From the NCBI RefSeq assembly GCF_029892565.1, contig NZ_JARXVH010000001.1, forward strand, positions 186,001 through 250,000: a stretch of DNA of 64,000 bases. Reading direction: 5' to 3'. A program made the translations under genes and the position numbers. The stretch comes from Streptomyces pseudovenezuelae. GTDB lineage: Bacteria > Actinomycetota > Actinomycetes > Streptomycetales > Streptomycetaceae. Position 1 is the first letter of the stretch. The number at the start of each line of letters is the position of its first letter. Positions 1-6,792 of this stretch are shown here, piece after piece. The notes beneath the pieces were generated by a model that was not told the DNA's origin, made no database searches, and saw only the letters and a list, made by a program, of their open reading frames with translations.

Positions 1-312
1 CGTGGTCTCCAGCACCTGGCCCGGCCGAGCGAACAGTTGCCCGACCTGCTCCCGGGCCTCCCCCGACACACCGAGCCCGTCCCCCAGCCACTGTGCGAAG
101 CCCCGCCCGTGCTCCGGATCCGCGGCGGACACGACGACCAGCAGGGGCACCAGCGTGAGGAATCCGAGCGCCGCGAATCCCATCGACCTGGAGCCCAGCT
201 CGATCTCTCGGCTCCGCTGCCACCCGCGCTCGGCAGGTGAGTCACGCAGTACCTGGCGCAGCCGTACCGACGCGGACGAACTGTCCCCGTCCTCAGGAGA
301 CTTCTTCGGCAT
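1..312 (-). CDS. YihY/BrkB-family membrane protein, N-terminal part (truncated by window edge)
   Basis: The open frame begins at an ATG read from 312 and runs off the left edge, giving 104 codons. The N-terminus is hydrophilic with many serines. From about residue 40 a conserved-looking stretch (RSREIELGSRSMGFAALGF) leads into a hydrophobic segment, LTLVPLLVVVSAA, which I read as the first membrane helix. This arrangement resembles actinobacterial members of the YihY/BrkB (formerly ribonuclease BN) family of polytopic inner-membrane proteins, whose biochemical role is unsettled. No Shine-Dalgarno sequence precedes the ATG, so the message may be leaderless or the start may differ. The call rests on the N-terminus only. 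Confidence 0.6.
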   Translation of the reverse strand, partial: MPKKSPEDGDSSSASVRLRQVLRDSPAERGWQRSREIELGSRSMGFAALGFLTLVPLLVVVSAADPEHGRGFAQWLGDGLGVSGEAREQVGQLFARPGQVLETT

Positions 313-500
313 GGAGGTCGACTATCACATATACGCATCTCGATGCGCCCCGGTCTGCACGCCGTTGACACGGAGAGGAGCCCGGCGTTGATTGACAGCA
401 CGGTGCAGGCCATGCCAATCCGGATCATTCGGGCGGCGCATTCCGCCTTCCCGCTTCGCCAGGACCCCGCGGAGACCAGACGACCGCGCGGAGGACAGCC

Positions 501-674
501 ATGAGCGTCGGACAGCGGATCAAGCACATGACCCAGTCGTTCAAGGGCCGGGTCACCGAACGCGTCGGCCGGACCACCCGCAACAGGCGACTGCAGCGCC
601 ATGGCCGGACCGACCGGATCGCCGGGGACCTGAAGCAGTCCGGCGACAAGGCCAAGGACGCCTTCGGGAAGTGA
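501..674 (+). CDS. CsbD-like small stress protein, 57 aa
   Basis: This is a short gene with an ATG preceded by GGAGG about 6 nt upstream. The product is strongly charged and contains the pattern KGRVTERVGRTT followed by RIAGDLKQSGDKAKDAF. These are the repeated K-G-x2-x-E-x2-G and G-x-x-K-x-x-G-x-x-K signatures of the CsbD family, small hydrophilic general-stress proteins found across bacteria. CsbD proteins have no known enzyme activity. It is divergent from the BrkB-like gene and followed about 110 nt later by a convergent hydrolase gene. I see no clear sigma-B-type promoter, so stress regulation is only family-level inference. Confidence 0.75.
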   Translation: MSVGQRIKHMTQSFKGRVTERVGRTTRNRRLQRHGRTDRIAGDLKQSGDKAKDAFGK

Positions 675-782
675 CCGGCACGGCCCCGGGCAGCACCCAC
701 GCCATATGACTGCCACCCGGCGTGCTTCAGCGCGTACGAGCCCTGAGGGACGCGCTCCCCGCCCCTCGGCTCTCCTCTTCCC

Positions 783-1979
783 TCAGCTCTCCTCGACGAG
801 ATCGAGGGTTTCGGCCTCGGCTCCCTGCGCGACCTTCGGGGCGAGCTCCGGCACGGGCCACTCACGCGTGAGCGGCAGCGACACATCCCGCCACCAAGGA
901 CGCCCGGGAAGCTCTCCCCCGGGCTCGAACGGCTGCCCCGGGACGGGCACGGCGACCGGCTGCCCGACCGCGTCGCCGGCCGCCGCCGTCCACTCGCCGG
1001 GCTCGGCCCACGCGTGCGTGGCCAGGTTGAACGTGCCCCAGTGGATCGGCATCATCGCGCCGTGCGGCTGCCCGCCCTGGAGGTCGAGGTGGGCGCGCAT
1101 GCCCTCCTCGGGCGTCATGTGGATGTCCGGCCAGAAGTCGGAGTACGCGCCGATCTGGATCATCGTGGCGTCGAACGGGCCGTGCTGGGCGCCGATGTCC
1201 TTGAAGCCGTCGAAGTAGCCGGTGTCACCGCTGTGGTAGATCCGGTGCTCGTCCCCGGCGACGGACCAGGAGGCCCAGAGGGTGTGCTGCGTGTTGCGCA
1301 GACCCCGGCCGCAGAAGTGCCGGGCCGGTGTGGCGGTCAGGGTGAGGCCGCCGATCTTCGTCTCCTCGTGCCAGTCCAGCTCGCGCAGCCGGTCGGCCGA
1401 GACGCCCCAGTGTTCGAGGTGCGCGCCGACGCCGAGCGGGACGGCGAACAGGGTGTCCGTGCCGGCCAGCGCCTTGATGCTGGGCAGGTCGAGGTGGTCG
1501 TAGTGGTCGTGCGAGATGACGACGACGTCGACCGGACCGAGCGCGGCCAGCGGCAGCGGCGCGGGATGCAGCCGCTTGGGCCCGGCGAAGGAGAACGGGG
1601 AGCAGCGCTCGCCCCACACCGGGTCGAAGAGCACCCGGTGTCCGTCGATCTCCGCGAGCACGCTGGAGTGACCCATCCAGGTCAGCCGCAGGCCGGTGGC
1701 GGGCGGCCGGGCGATGTCGGCGAGCGTCGTCGCGTGCACCGGGATCGTGCCCGTGGGGGCGCGGCGGGGGCGCTGCTCCTTGTCGAAGAAGACCTTCGCG
1801 AGCTCGATCATCGAGCCGGACGGGCGGGTCCGGGCGGTGCCGCCGGGGTTCTGGAAGACCCCGTCCTTGAAGTGGGGTGATCTGCGGATGCGCGCGAGGC
1901 GCTCACCACTCGGGTCCGCGCCGAAGGCCGCGGGCTGCAGCGAGCGGAGCCCGGAGCTCAGGGAACGGAAACCGGACAC
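783..1979 (-). CDS. Metallo-beta-lactamase-fold hydrolase, NAPE-PLD/UlaG-like
   Basis: The 398-residue protein begins at GTG with an AGGAGG ribosome site 5 nt upstream. The zinc-binding motif HDHYDH lies at residues 157-162. Further ligand candidates are H221, D252 (in HSGDTGYF) and H313 (in PIHWGTF). The early segment WMGHSSVLAEIDGHRVLFDPVW is followed by CSPF, which matches the branch of the fold that includes N-acylphosphatidylethanolamine phospholipase D and UlaG-like lactonases. An N-terminal region of about 95 residues precedes the catalytic fold. It is probably a cytosolic phosphodiesterase or lactonase, but the substrate cannot be read from sequence. It is divergent from the downstream dehydrogenase. 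Confidence 0.85.
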   Translation of the reverse strand: MSGFRSLSSGLRSLQPAAFGADPSGERLARIRRSPHFKDGVFQNPGGTARTRPSGSMIELAKVFFDKEQRPRRAPTGTIPVHATTLADIARPPATGLRLTWMGHSSVLAEIDGHRVLFDPVWGERCSPFSFAGPKRLHPAPLPLAALGPVDVVVISHDHYDHLDLPSIKALAGTDTLFAVPLGVGAHLEHWGVSADRLRELDWHEETKIGGLTLTATPARHFCGRGLRNTQHTLWASWSVAGDEHRIYHSGDTGYFDGFKDIGAQHGPFDATMIQIGAYSDFWPDIHMTPEEGMRAHLDLQGGQPHGAMMPIHWGTFNLATHAWAEPGEWTAAAGDAVGQPVAVPVPGQPFEPGGELPGRPWWRDVSLPLTREWPVPELAPKVAQGAEAETLDLVEES

Positions 1980-2168
1980 GGTACCTCCTGGTGGAGACGG
2001 TGAGACATTCCATTATGGTCGGCCCCTCCGACAACACCCGACCGTCGGCGTTCGCATCCCGAAGTTTCCAAAGAAAACCCAAAGGTACGGCGGAGCGTAA
2101 CCACGCCAGGACGCCCCGTATCGGACATTTGCGCAGGCCTATGCACCACCGGTGATCCGTTCAGTGCG

Positions 2169-2198
2169 TTGACATGCACCGCTCCGGCTCCGGAGACT
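2169..2198 (+). promoter_or_regulatory. Candidate vegetative promoter of the dehydrogenase gene
   Basis: TTGACA at 2169-2174 is a perfect -35 hexamer. It is followed after 18 nt by GAGACT at 2193-2198, a partial match to the Streptomyces HrdB -10 consensus (TAGAGT type). Transcription would start near 2205, leaving a leader of about 42 nt before the ATG at 2247. This is a pattern match only. Confidence 0.4.
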
Positions 2199-2246
2199 GA
2201 CCGGCGATTCAGTAACCGCTCGTCCGTGAGCACCCGAGGAGACCGC

Positions 2247-3425
2247 ATGACCGCCCCCCTGATGACGCTCACCTGGACCGACCACCTCACCGGCCGCCAG
2301 GGCTTCCTGGTCGTCGACCGGCTGGTGCGGGGCGTCTGCAGCGGCGGGCTGCGCATGCGCGGGGGCTGCACGCTCGACGAGGTCGCGGGGCTCGCCCGCG
2401 GGATGACCATGAAGGAAGCCCTGCACTACAACCCCGAGGGCCGCTACATCCCCCTGGGCGGTGCCAAGGGCGGCATCGACTGCGACCCCCAGGACCCTGG
2501 GGCGTACGACTTGCTGGTGCGCTATCTGCGTGCCATGAAGCCGTACGTCGAGAGCTTCTGGACCACCGGCGAGGACCTCGGTCTCACCCAGGACCTGGTG
2601 GACCGGGCGGTCGAGGAGGCGGGGCTCGTCTCCTCCATCCAGGCCGTGTATCCGCTGCTGGACGACGAGGCGGCGGCCCGGCGGCGGCTCGCGGACGCGT
2701 TCGCGGTCGAGGTGGACGGCATCGGGCTGGACGAACTGGCCGGCGGCTGCGGGGTCGCGGAGTCGGCGCTGGCCGCCCTGGACCGTGCGGACGTGCCGTA
2801 CGCGGGCGCGCGGGTCGCCGTGCAGGGCCTGGGCACCATGGGCGGCGCCACCGCGCGCTTCCTCGCCCGCGCGGGGCTCACCGTCGTCGCCGTCGCCGAC
2901 ATCAAGGGCACGATCGCCAACCCGGCGGGCCTCGACGTCGAGGCGCTGCTCGCCGCGCGGGACGCGTACGGCACGGTGGACCGCTCCGCGCTGCGCCCGG
3001 CCGACCACGAACTGCCCGGCGACGCCTGGCTGTCCGCCGAGGCGGAGGTGCTGGTGCCGGCGGCCGTCTCGTACGCGATCGACACGGCGAACCAGGAGCG
3101 GATCACCGCCCGCTGGATCGTCGAGGCCGCCAACATGCCCGTCCTGCCGGCGGCGGAGGAACTGCTTGCCGCACGCGGGGTCACCGTGCTGCCCGACGTG
3201 GTCGTCAACTCCGGGACGAACGCCTGGTGGTGGTGGACCCTGTTCGGCGACATCGGCCCCGACGCGGACGAGGCGTTCGCGCACACCCGCCGCTCCATGC
3301 GCGCCCTGATCGACCAGATGCTGGCCCGCGCGGAGGCCGACGGCACGACCCCGCGGGCGGCCGCGCACGCCATCGTCGCGGACCGGATGCCGGTGATCGC
3401 CGAGCGGTTCGGCTGGTACCGCTGA
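2247..3425 (+). CDS. Glu/Leu/Phe/Val dehydrogenase family protein
   Basis: I chose the ATG at 2247, with a GAGGA site 6 nt upstream, over an earlier TTG; this gives 392 residues. The N-terminal substrate domain has GMTMKEAL (K56) and the glycine-rich LGGAKGGID (K74), matching the two lysines that bind the amino-acid carboxylate and act in catalysis. TTGEDLGLTQ (D110) matches the conserved catalytic aspartate segment. The C-terminal Rossmann domain has GLGTMGG at 194-200 and an NSGTNAWWWW stretch. The family performs reversible NAD(P)-dependent oxidative deamination of amino acids. GGAKGG is more glutamate-dehydrogenase-like than leucine-dehydrogenase-like, so specificity is open. A TetR regulator follows on the same strand and may be related. 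Confidence 0.85.
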   Translation: MTAPLMTLTWTDHLTGRQGFLVVDRLVRGVCSGGLRMRGGCTLDEVAGLARGMTMKEALHYNPEGRYIPLGGAKGGIDCDPQDPGAYDLLVRYLRAMKPYVESFWTTGEDLGLTQDLVDRAVEEAGLVSSIQAVYPLLDDEAAARRRLADAFAVEVDGIGLDELAGGCGVAESALAALDRADVPYAGARVAVQGLGTMGGATARFLARAGLTVVAVADIKGTIANPAGLDVEALLAARDAYGTVDRSALRPADHELPGDAWLSAEAEVLVPAAVSYAIDTANQERITARWIVEAANMPVLPAAEELLAARGVTVLPDVVVNSGTNAWWWWTLFGDIGPDADEAFAHTRRSMRALIDQMLARAEADGTTPRAAAHAIVADRMPVIAERFGWYR

Positions 3426-3551
3426 CGGCGGTCGCGGAATCCCTGTACCGGCAGGCGGCGAGCGCCGAAATGGTGCGGCCGTGTTGCCCGTTGGGGCCGG
3501 GTCCGGCACCGGCGGAGGCATCATCCTGCGCAAACGGAATAAGGTGACCGC

Positions 3552-4172
3552 GTGGCGAGAGTGCGGTTGAGTGTGGCCGAGCGGCGCGAGGACTTGCTGC
3601 GGGCCGCCATCGAGCAGATCGAGGTACGGGGCGTGGCGGCGGTCAGGATCGCCGACGTGGCCTCGACCCTCGGCGTGAGCAACGCCCTGGTGCTCTATCA
3701 CTTCTCCACCAAGGAGAAACTCGTCGCCGCCGCGTTCACGTACGCCGCCGAGGACGACCTCGCCCATCTGCGCAAGCTGCTCGGCCGCCGTACGACGGCG
3801 CTACGTCGACTGCGCTCGGCGGTGCGCTGGTACGCGCCGACCGGCCCGGCCAAGGGCTGGCGGCTGTGGATCGAGGGCTGGGCGGCGGCCCTGCGCGAGC
3901 CCGCACTGCGGGAAGTCACCCGGGACCTCGACCGGCAGTGGAAGGCCGCGCTCGCCGAGGTCATCGCGGAGGGCGTCACCGCCGGTGAGTTCCACTGCCC
4001 CGACCCGCACGGCACGGCCCTGCGGCTGACGGCCCTGCTCGACGGGCTCGCCGTCCAGTTGACGTCGTACGCCGGCGCGGTGCCGCGGGCACGGGCGCAG
4101 GAGTGGGTGGACGAGGCGGTGGCCCGGGAACTGGGGCTCGCGCGCGAGGCGTTGACCGCTTCGGAGCGGTGA
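3552..4172 (+). CDS. TetR-family transcriptional regulator, BetI-like C-terminal domain
   Basis: The 206-residue protein starts with GTG. Residues about 10-60 form a TetR helix-turn-helix: an AAIEQIEVRGVAAVRIADVA helix pair, then LGVSNALVLYHFSTKEKLV, where the YHF motif and the lysines after it are diagnostic. The rest is helical, with WIEGWAAALREPALREV in the ligand-binding half, similar to the TetR C6 (BetI-like) class. The dehydrogenase lies 126 nt upstream on the same strand and may be its target. The gene ends just before a strong bidirectional terminator hairpin. The ligand is unknown. Confidence 0.9.
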   Translation: MARVRLSVAERREDLLRAAIEQIEVRGVAAVRIADVASTLGVSNALVLYHFSTKEKLVAAAFTYAAEDDLAHLRKLLGRRTTALRRLRSAVRWYAPTGPAKGWRLWIEGWAAALREPALREVTRDLDRQWKAALAEVIAEGVTAGEFHCPDPHGTALRLTALLDGLAVQLTSYAGAVPRARAQEWVDEAVARELGLAREALTASER

Positions 4173-4232
4173 GGGTCACCCCCGCTCCCCCGGTCGATCC
4201 CACCGACTCCGGCAGTCGGACACCTCAATGCT

Positions 4233-4282
4233 CCAGCGGTGTGGGCCGCGCCGTTTCAGGTCGGCACGGCCCACACCGCTGG
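4233..4282. terminator. Bidirectional terminator hairpin between converging genes
   Basis: A perfect 16-bp inverted repeat pairs CCAGCGGTGTGGGCCG (4233-4248) with its complement at 4267-4282 around an 18-nt loop. It lies between the TetR gene (plus, ends 4172) and the SGNH hydrolase gene (minus, ends 4289), so it can terminate both. There is no U-tract, as is common in Streptomyces. Confidence 0.75.
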
Positions 4283-4288
4283 CGTCGT

Positions 4289-5107
4289 TCAGGCCACCCG
4301 GGCGATCCGAGACTTGATGTCGTCCGGCGACAGCGCGCCCTTCGCCGTGACGTGGTCGCCCGACGACTCGCCCCGCAGCCGCCGCCCGATCCACGGCACC
4401 AGGTACTCGCGCGCCCAGTGCACGTCGTCACGCCGGACCTCCAAGGTGCCGCGCGGCGGCAGCGGCGGCCAGGCCTGGTCCGGGTCGGCCGGCACCTCGA
4501 GACCGAGCACCTGACCCGCGCGCAGCGCCACGCGCGTGTGCCCCTCGGGCGAGAGGTGCAGCCGGTCGCCGTCCCACGCCCGGCGGTCCTGGACGGTCTT
4601 CAGGGACCACAGGTCGAGCACGGGACAGCCGTACCGGTCGGCGACCGCGCGCAGATGTCCGTTGTAGGTGGCGATCTTGCCGCGCAGATGCTTGAGCACC
4701 GGGACGCCACGGGTGTCGAAGCCGGTCGTCACCATTACGGTGCCGGCCACCTTGGTGAGTCGGGAGATCGCCAGCTCGAAACGCTCGGCGACCTCGTCGG
4801 GGTCGGTACCGGGCCGGATGATGTCGTTGCCGCCCGCGCTGAAGGAGACAAGGTCCGGGGCGAGTTCGACGGCCTGCGGAAGCTGGTCCGCCACGATCTG
4901 GTCGAGCAGCTTTCCGCGTACGGCGAGGTTGTTGTACGTGAAGTGGCCCTCGGGCTCCCGGTCCGCGAGCAGTACCGCGAACCGGTCGGCCCAACCGACC
5001 ATCGCCCCGTCGGGGCCGGGGTCGCCGACGCCCTCGGTGAAGCTGTCCCCCACCGCAACGTACGACCCGATCACTGATCTGCTGTCACTCTTCGAATCGT
5101 CTGCCAC
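4289..5107 (-). CDS. SGNH/GDSL-family hydrolase (cytosolic esterase/lipase-like)
   Basis: The protein has 272 residues. Block I is VAVGDSFTEG with the nucleophile Ser22. A conserved Asn lies in YNNLAVRG (N59/N60), block III is GGND at 92-95, and block V is DRLHLSPEGH with the Asp181/His184 pair. These are the four SGNH catalytic blocks in order. There is no signal peptide, unlike the secreted Streptomyces SGNH lipases, so it probably acts on an intracellular ester. The GTG start is supported by conservation immediately after it but has no good Shine-Dalgarno; an internal GTG (codon 12) is an alternative. The substrate is not predictable. Confidence 0.88.
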   Translation of the reverse strand: MADDSKSDSRSVIGSYVAVGDSFTEGVGDPGPDGAMVGWADRFAVLLADREPEGHFTYNNLAVRGKLLDQIVADQLPQAVELAPDLVSFSAGGNDIIRPGTDPDEVAERFELAISRLTKVAGTVMVTTGFDTRGVPVLKHLRGKIATYNGHLRAVADRYGCPVLDLWSLKTVQDRRAWDGDRLHLSPEGHTRVALRAGQVLGLEVPADPDQAWPPLPPRGTLEVRRDDVHWAREYLVPWIGRRLRGESSGDHVTAKGALSPDDIKSRIARVA

Positions 5108-5248
5108 AAGCGAACATGATTCACCTTCGAATGTGACCTACGCGACCGTAGGAAGGGGTTGACGTGCGGTGAGATAAGCCACTCCTAAAGTGTTCACCAA
5201 ACCAGGAATAGGTTTCCTCCCATGGCTGTTGACGGGTGGAATGTCACA

Positions 5249-5286
5249 CCGAAGGCCGGACCCGGGGATAAGGGTCCGGCCTTCGG
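5249..5286. terminator. Terminator hairpin downstream of LysM/M23 gene
   Basis: A perfect 15-bp inverted repeat pairs CCGAAGGCCGGACCC (5249-5263) with 5272-5286 around an 8-nt loop. It sits 33 nt past the end of the minus-strand LysM/M23 gene. The stem is very stable and there is no U-tract. Confidence 0.8.
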
Positions 5287-5319
5287 CCGCGTGTCAGGCA
5301 GATGGTTCGGTGGGGTGCG

Positions 5320-6312
5320 TCAGCCGACGGCGACACCTTTCGTACGGAGGTAGGCGACCGGGTCGACATCGGAGCCGTAGTCCGGCGTGGTGCGGATCTC
5401 GAAGTGCAGGTGCGGTCCGGTCACGTTGCCGGTCGCGCCCGAGAGGCCGATCTGCTGCCCCTCGGTCACGGTCTGACCCGCCGAGACGGAGAGCTGCGAG
5501 AGGTGCGCGTACTGGGCGTAGTAGCCGTCGCTCAGCTGGATGACGACCTGGTTGCCGTACGCGCCGCCCCAGCCCGCGGAGACGACCGTGCCCGCGGCGA
5601 CGGCCTTGAGCGAGGTGCCGGTCGGCACGACGAAGTCGACGCCGGTGTGGTACCCGCTTGACCACATGCTGCCGGCCACGCGGTAGCCGGTGCCGATGGT
5701 GGCACCGGTGACCGGGAGGGTGTAGCCGCTGGAGCTGCCGGCGGAGTCGGTGGACTGCGTGCTCGTCGAGTTCGAGGAGGCCTGGCTGTCCGAGGAGGAA
5801 CTCTTCGAGGAGGAGTCCTTCGAGGACGACGAGGTGGAATTCTTCGAAGACGACGAGGAAGAGGGCGACGACTCGGTGGTGCCGGTCGCGGCCTTCTTGC
5901 CGAGTGTGAGCTTCAGGCCGGGGTGGATGAGCGACGGGTCGTCGCCGACCGCCTCACGGTTGTCCGAGTAGAGCTTCTGCCAGCCGCCGGTGACGTTCTC
6001 CTCGTCGGCGATCTTCGCGAGCCAGTCTCCGGATCGCACCGAATAGGTGCGCACACCCTGGGTGTTGGCGGTGCTCTTCCTGGCCGACTTCTGCGCGGTC
6101 GACTTCTGCTGAACCGACGCCTTCTGCGCGACCGGAAGCGCCTGGGCGGCCTTTTCCGAAACGGACTGGGAAGCCGATTCGGAGGTGGCCGCGTGGGCGC
6201 CGGTGGCCCCCATGAGCGGGAGGGCGAGCGCGGCGCCCCCGGTGCCGGCGACGGCGATGGTGCGGGTCAGGCGCTGGGACTTGGGGCGGCGGTGCTTACC
6301 CTTCGCGGGCAT
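5320..6312 (-). CDS. Secreted LysM + M23 (lysostaphin-type) peptidoglycan endopeptidase
   Basis: I set the start at the ATG at 6312, with GGAGAGG upstream, giving 330 residues. The N-terminus is a basic stretch (MPAKGKHRRPKSQRLTR), then a hydrophobic core and an AHA cleavage site near residue 41, so it is exported. A LysM domain follows (TYSVRSGDWLAKIADEEN to LIHPGLKLTL), then about 55 residues of almost pure Ser/Lys/Asp/Thr linker. The C-terminal 120 residues are an M23 zinc peptidase with the GYHTGVDF (HxxxD) and GPHLHFE (HxH) ligand motifs. It would bind peptidoglycan glycan and cut peptide cross-links during growth, sporulation or germination. A probable c-di-AMP riboswitch precedes it, matching the known control of cell-wall hydrolases in Streptomyces. 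Confidence 0.92.
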   Translation of the reverse strand: MPAKGKHRRPKSQRLTRTIAVAGTGGAALALPLMGATGAHAATSESASQSVSEKAAQALPVAQKASVQQKSTAQKSARKSTANTQGVRTYSVRSGDWLAKIADEENVTGGWQKLYSDNREAVGDDPSLIHPGLKLTLGKKAATGTTESSPSSSSSSKNSTSSSSKDSSSKSSSSDSQASSNSTSTQSTDSAGSSSGYTLPVTGATIGTGYRVAGSMWSSGYHTGVDFVVPTGTSLKAVAAGTVVSAGWGGAYGNQVVIQLSDGYYAQYAHLSQLSVSAGQTVTEGQQIGLSGATGNVTGPHLHFEIRTTPDYGSDVDPVAYLRTKGVAVG

Positions 6313-6334
6313 GACGAATTCCTCTCCGGCGCCT

Positions 6335-6528
6335 GCGAGGTGAGCTGTCGGGTGCGAGCTGGAGATGCCCGGCCGTGCTTTTCGGCACGGCTTTACCCCA
6401 AGCCTCTTCCGGAGACCGGAACAGGCGGTTGTACCTGTGGGTCCCCCGCTCCTGCCGTTCACGGGTGAGTTGAGCGGACTCCGGTCGGCGGCAGGATTGG
6501 GCGTCCGTCCGGATTGGTGGCGAACGTA
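6335..6528 (-). ncRNA. Probable c-di-AMP (ydaO/yuaA) riboswitch in the leader of the LysM/M23 gene
   Basis: The minus-strand leader has the hallmarks I know from the Streptomyces ydaO-type aptamers upstream of rpfA and other wall hydrolases. They are a CCAATCCGGAC segment near the 5' end, GGGGGACCC at 6439-6447, and GGGGTAAAGCC at 6389-6399. The last runs into a 7-bp hairpin (GCCGTGC / GCACGGC, 6372-6391). A GACAGCTCACCTCGCAGGCG block follows just before the ribosome site. In this class c-di-AMP binding switches expression off. Boundaries are approximate and no covariance search was run. Confidence 0.75.
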
Positions 6529-6537
6529 AGCGACCAG

Positions 6538-6563
6538 GACGCAAAGGAACAAGTAGAGGTTCC
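6538..6563 (-). promoter_or_regulatory. Candidate sigma-E-type promoter for the riboswitch-LysM/M23 transcript
   Basis: On the minus strand GGAAC (6563-6559) is followed by an 18-nt spacer and GTC (6540-6538). This resembles the ECF sigma-E envelope-stress promoter of Streptomyces (GGAAC / GTC), although the spacer is at the long end. Transcription would begin near 6530, exactly where the riboswitch begins. It is consistent with cell-wall regulation but unproven. Confidence 0.35.
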
Positions 6564-6595
6564 CTGTGAATACGTTTCTCTTGATCCCTTGCGAG

Positions 6596-6620
6596 AATTC
6601 ACGGTCACCCTCCGTGAATT
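6596..6620. promoter_or_regulatory. AT-rich dyad upstream of the LysM/M23 promoter
   Basis: The 9-bp perfect inverted repeat AATTCACGG / CCGTGAATT flanks a 7-nt loop. It lies about 33 bp upstream of the candidate -35 element in an otherwise gene-free 480-bp stretch (6313-6792). It could be an operator or a weak terminator for the upstream alpha-galactosidase gene. It lacks a U-tract and is AT-rich for this genome, which favours an operator. Confidence 0.4.
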
Positions 6621-6792
6621 AAAGACCCGCCGCGCGGCACAAACACCCTTGAAAAGCACATGGATTACGTGGACATGCAGAACCACGCACGGTCACGGAT
6701 ATGACGCTCCTCACGTGACGCCACCCCAGTCCGCCTTATTCCAGAGCGAGTTGGAACGAAGGCGAACCAAGGCGCCAATTCGGACAGAAGAG

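Noticed and set aside
5159..5290. Possible plus-strand small RNA starting from a TTGACG box and ending at the 5249-5286 hairpin
   Set aside because: Spacing to any -10-like hexamer is poor, and the hairpin is better explained as the terminator of the minus-strand gene.
5760..5880. Serine-rich repeats as a possible CRISPR or tandem array
   Set aside because: These are AGC/TCC codon runs in a protein linker without fixed-length spacers; no CRISPR array was seen anywhere in the window.
5750..5971. Acidic plus-strand open frame rich in Glu and Asp
   Set aside because: It is the complement of the Ser/Lys-rich linker codons of the LysM/M23 protein, which explains its odd composition.
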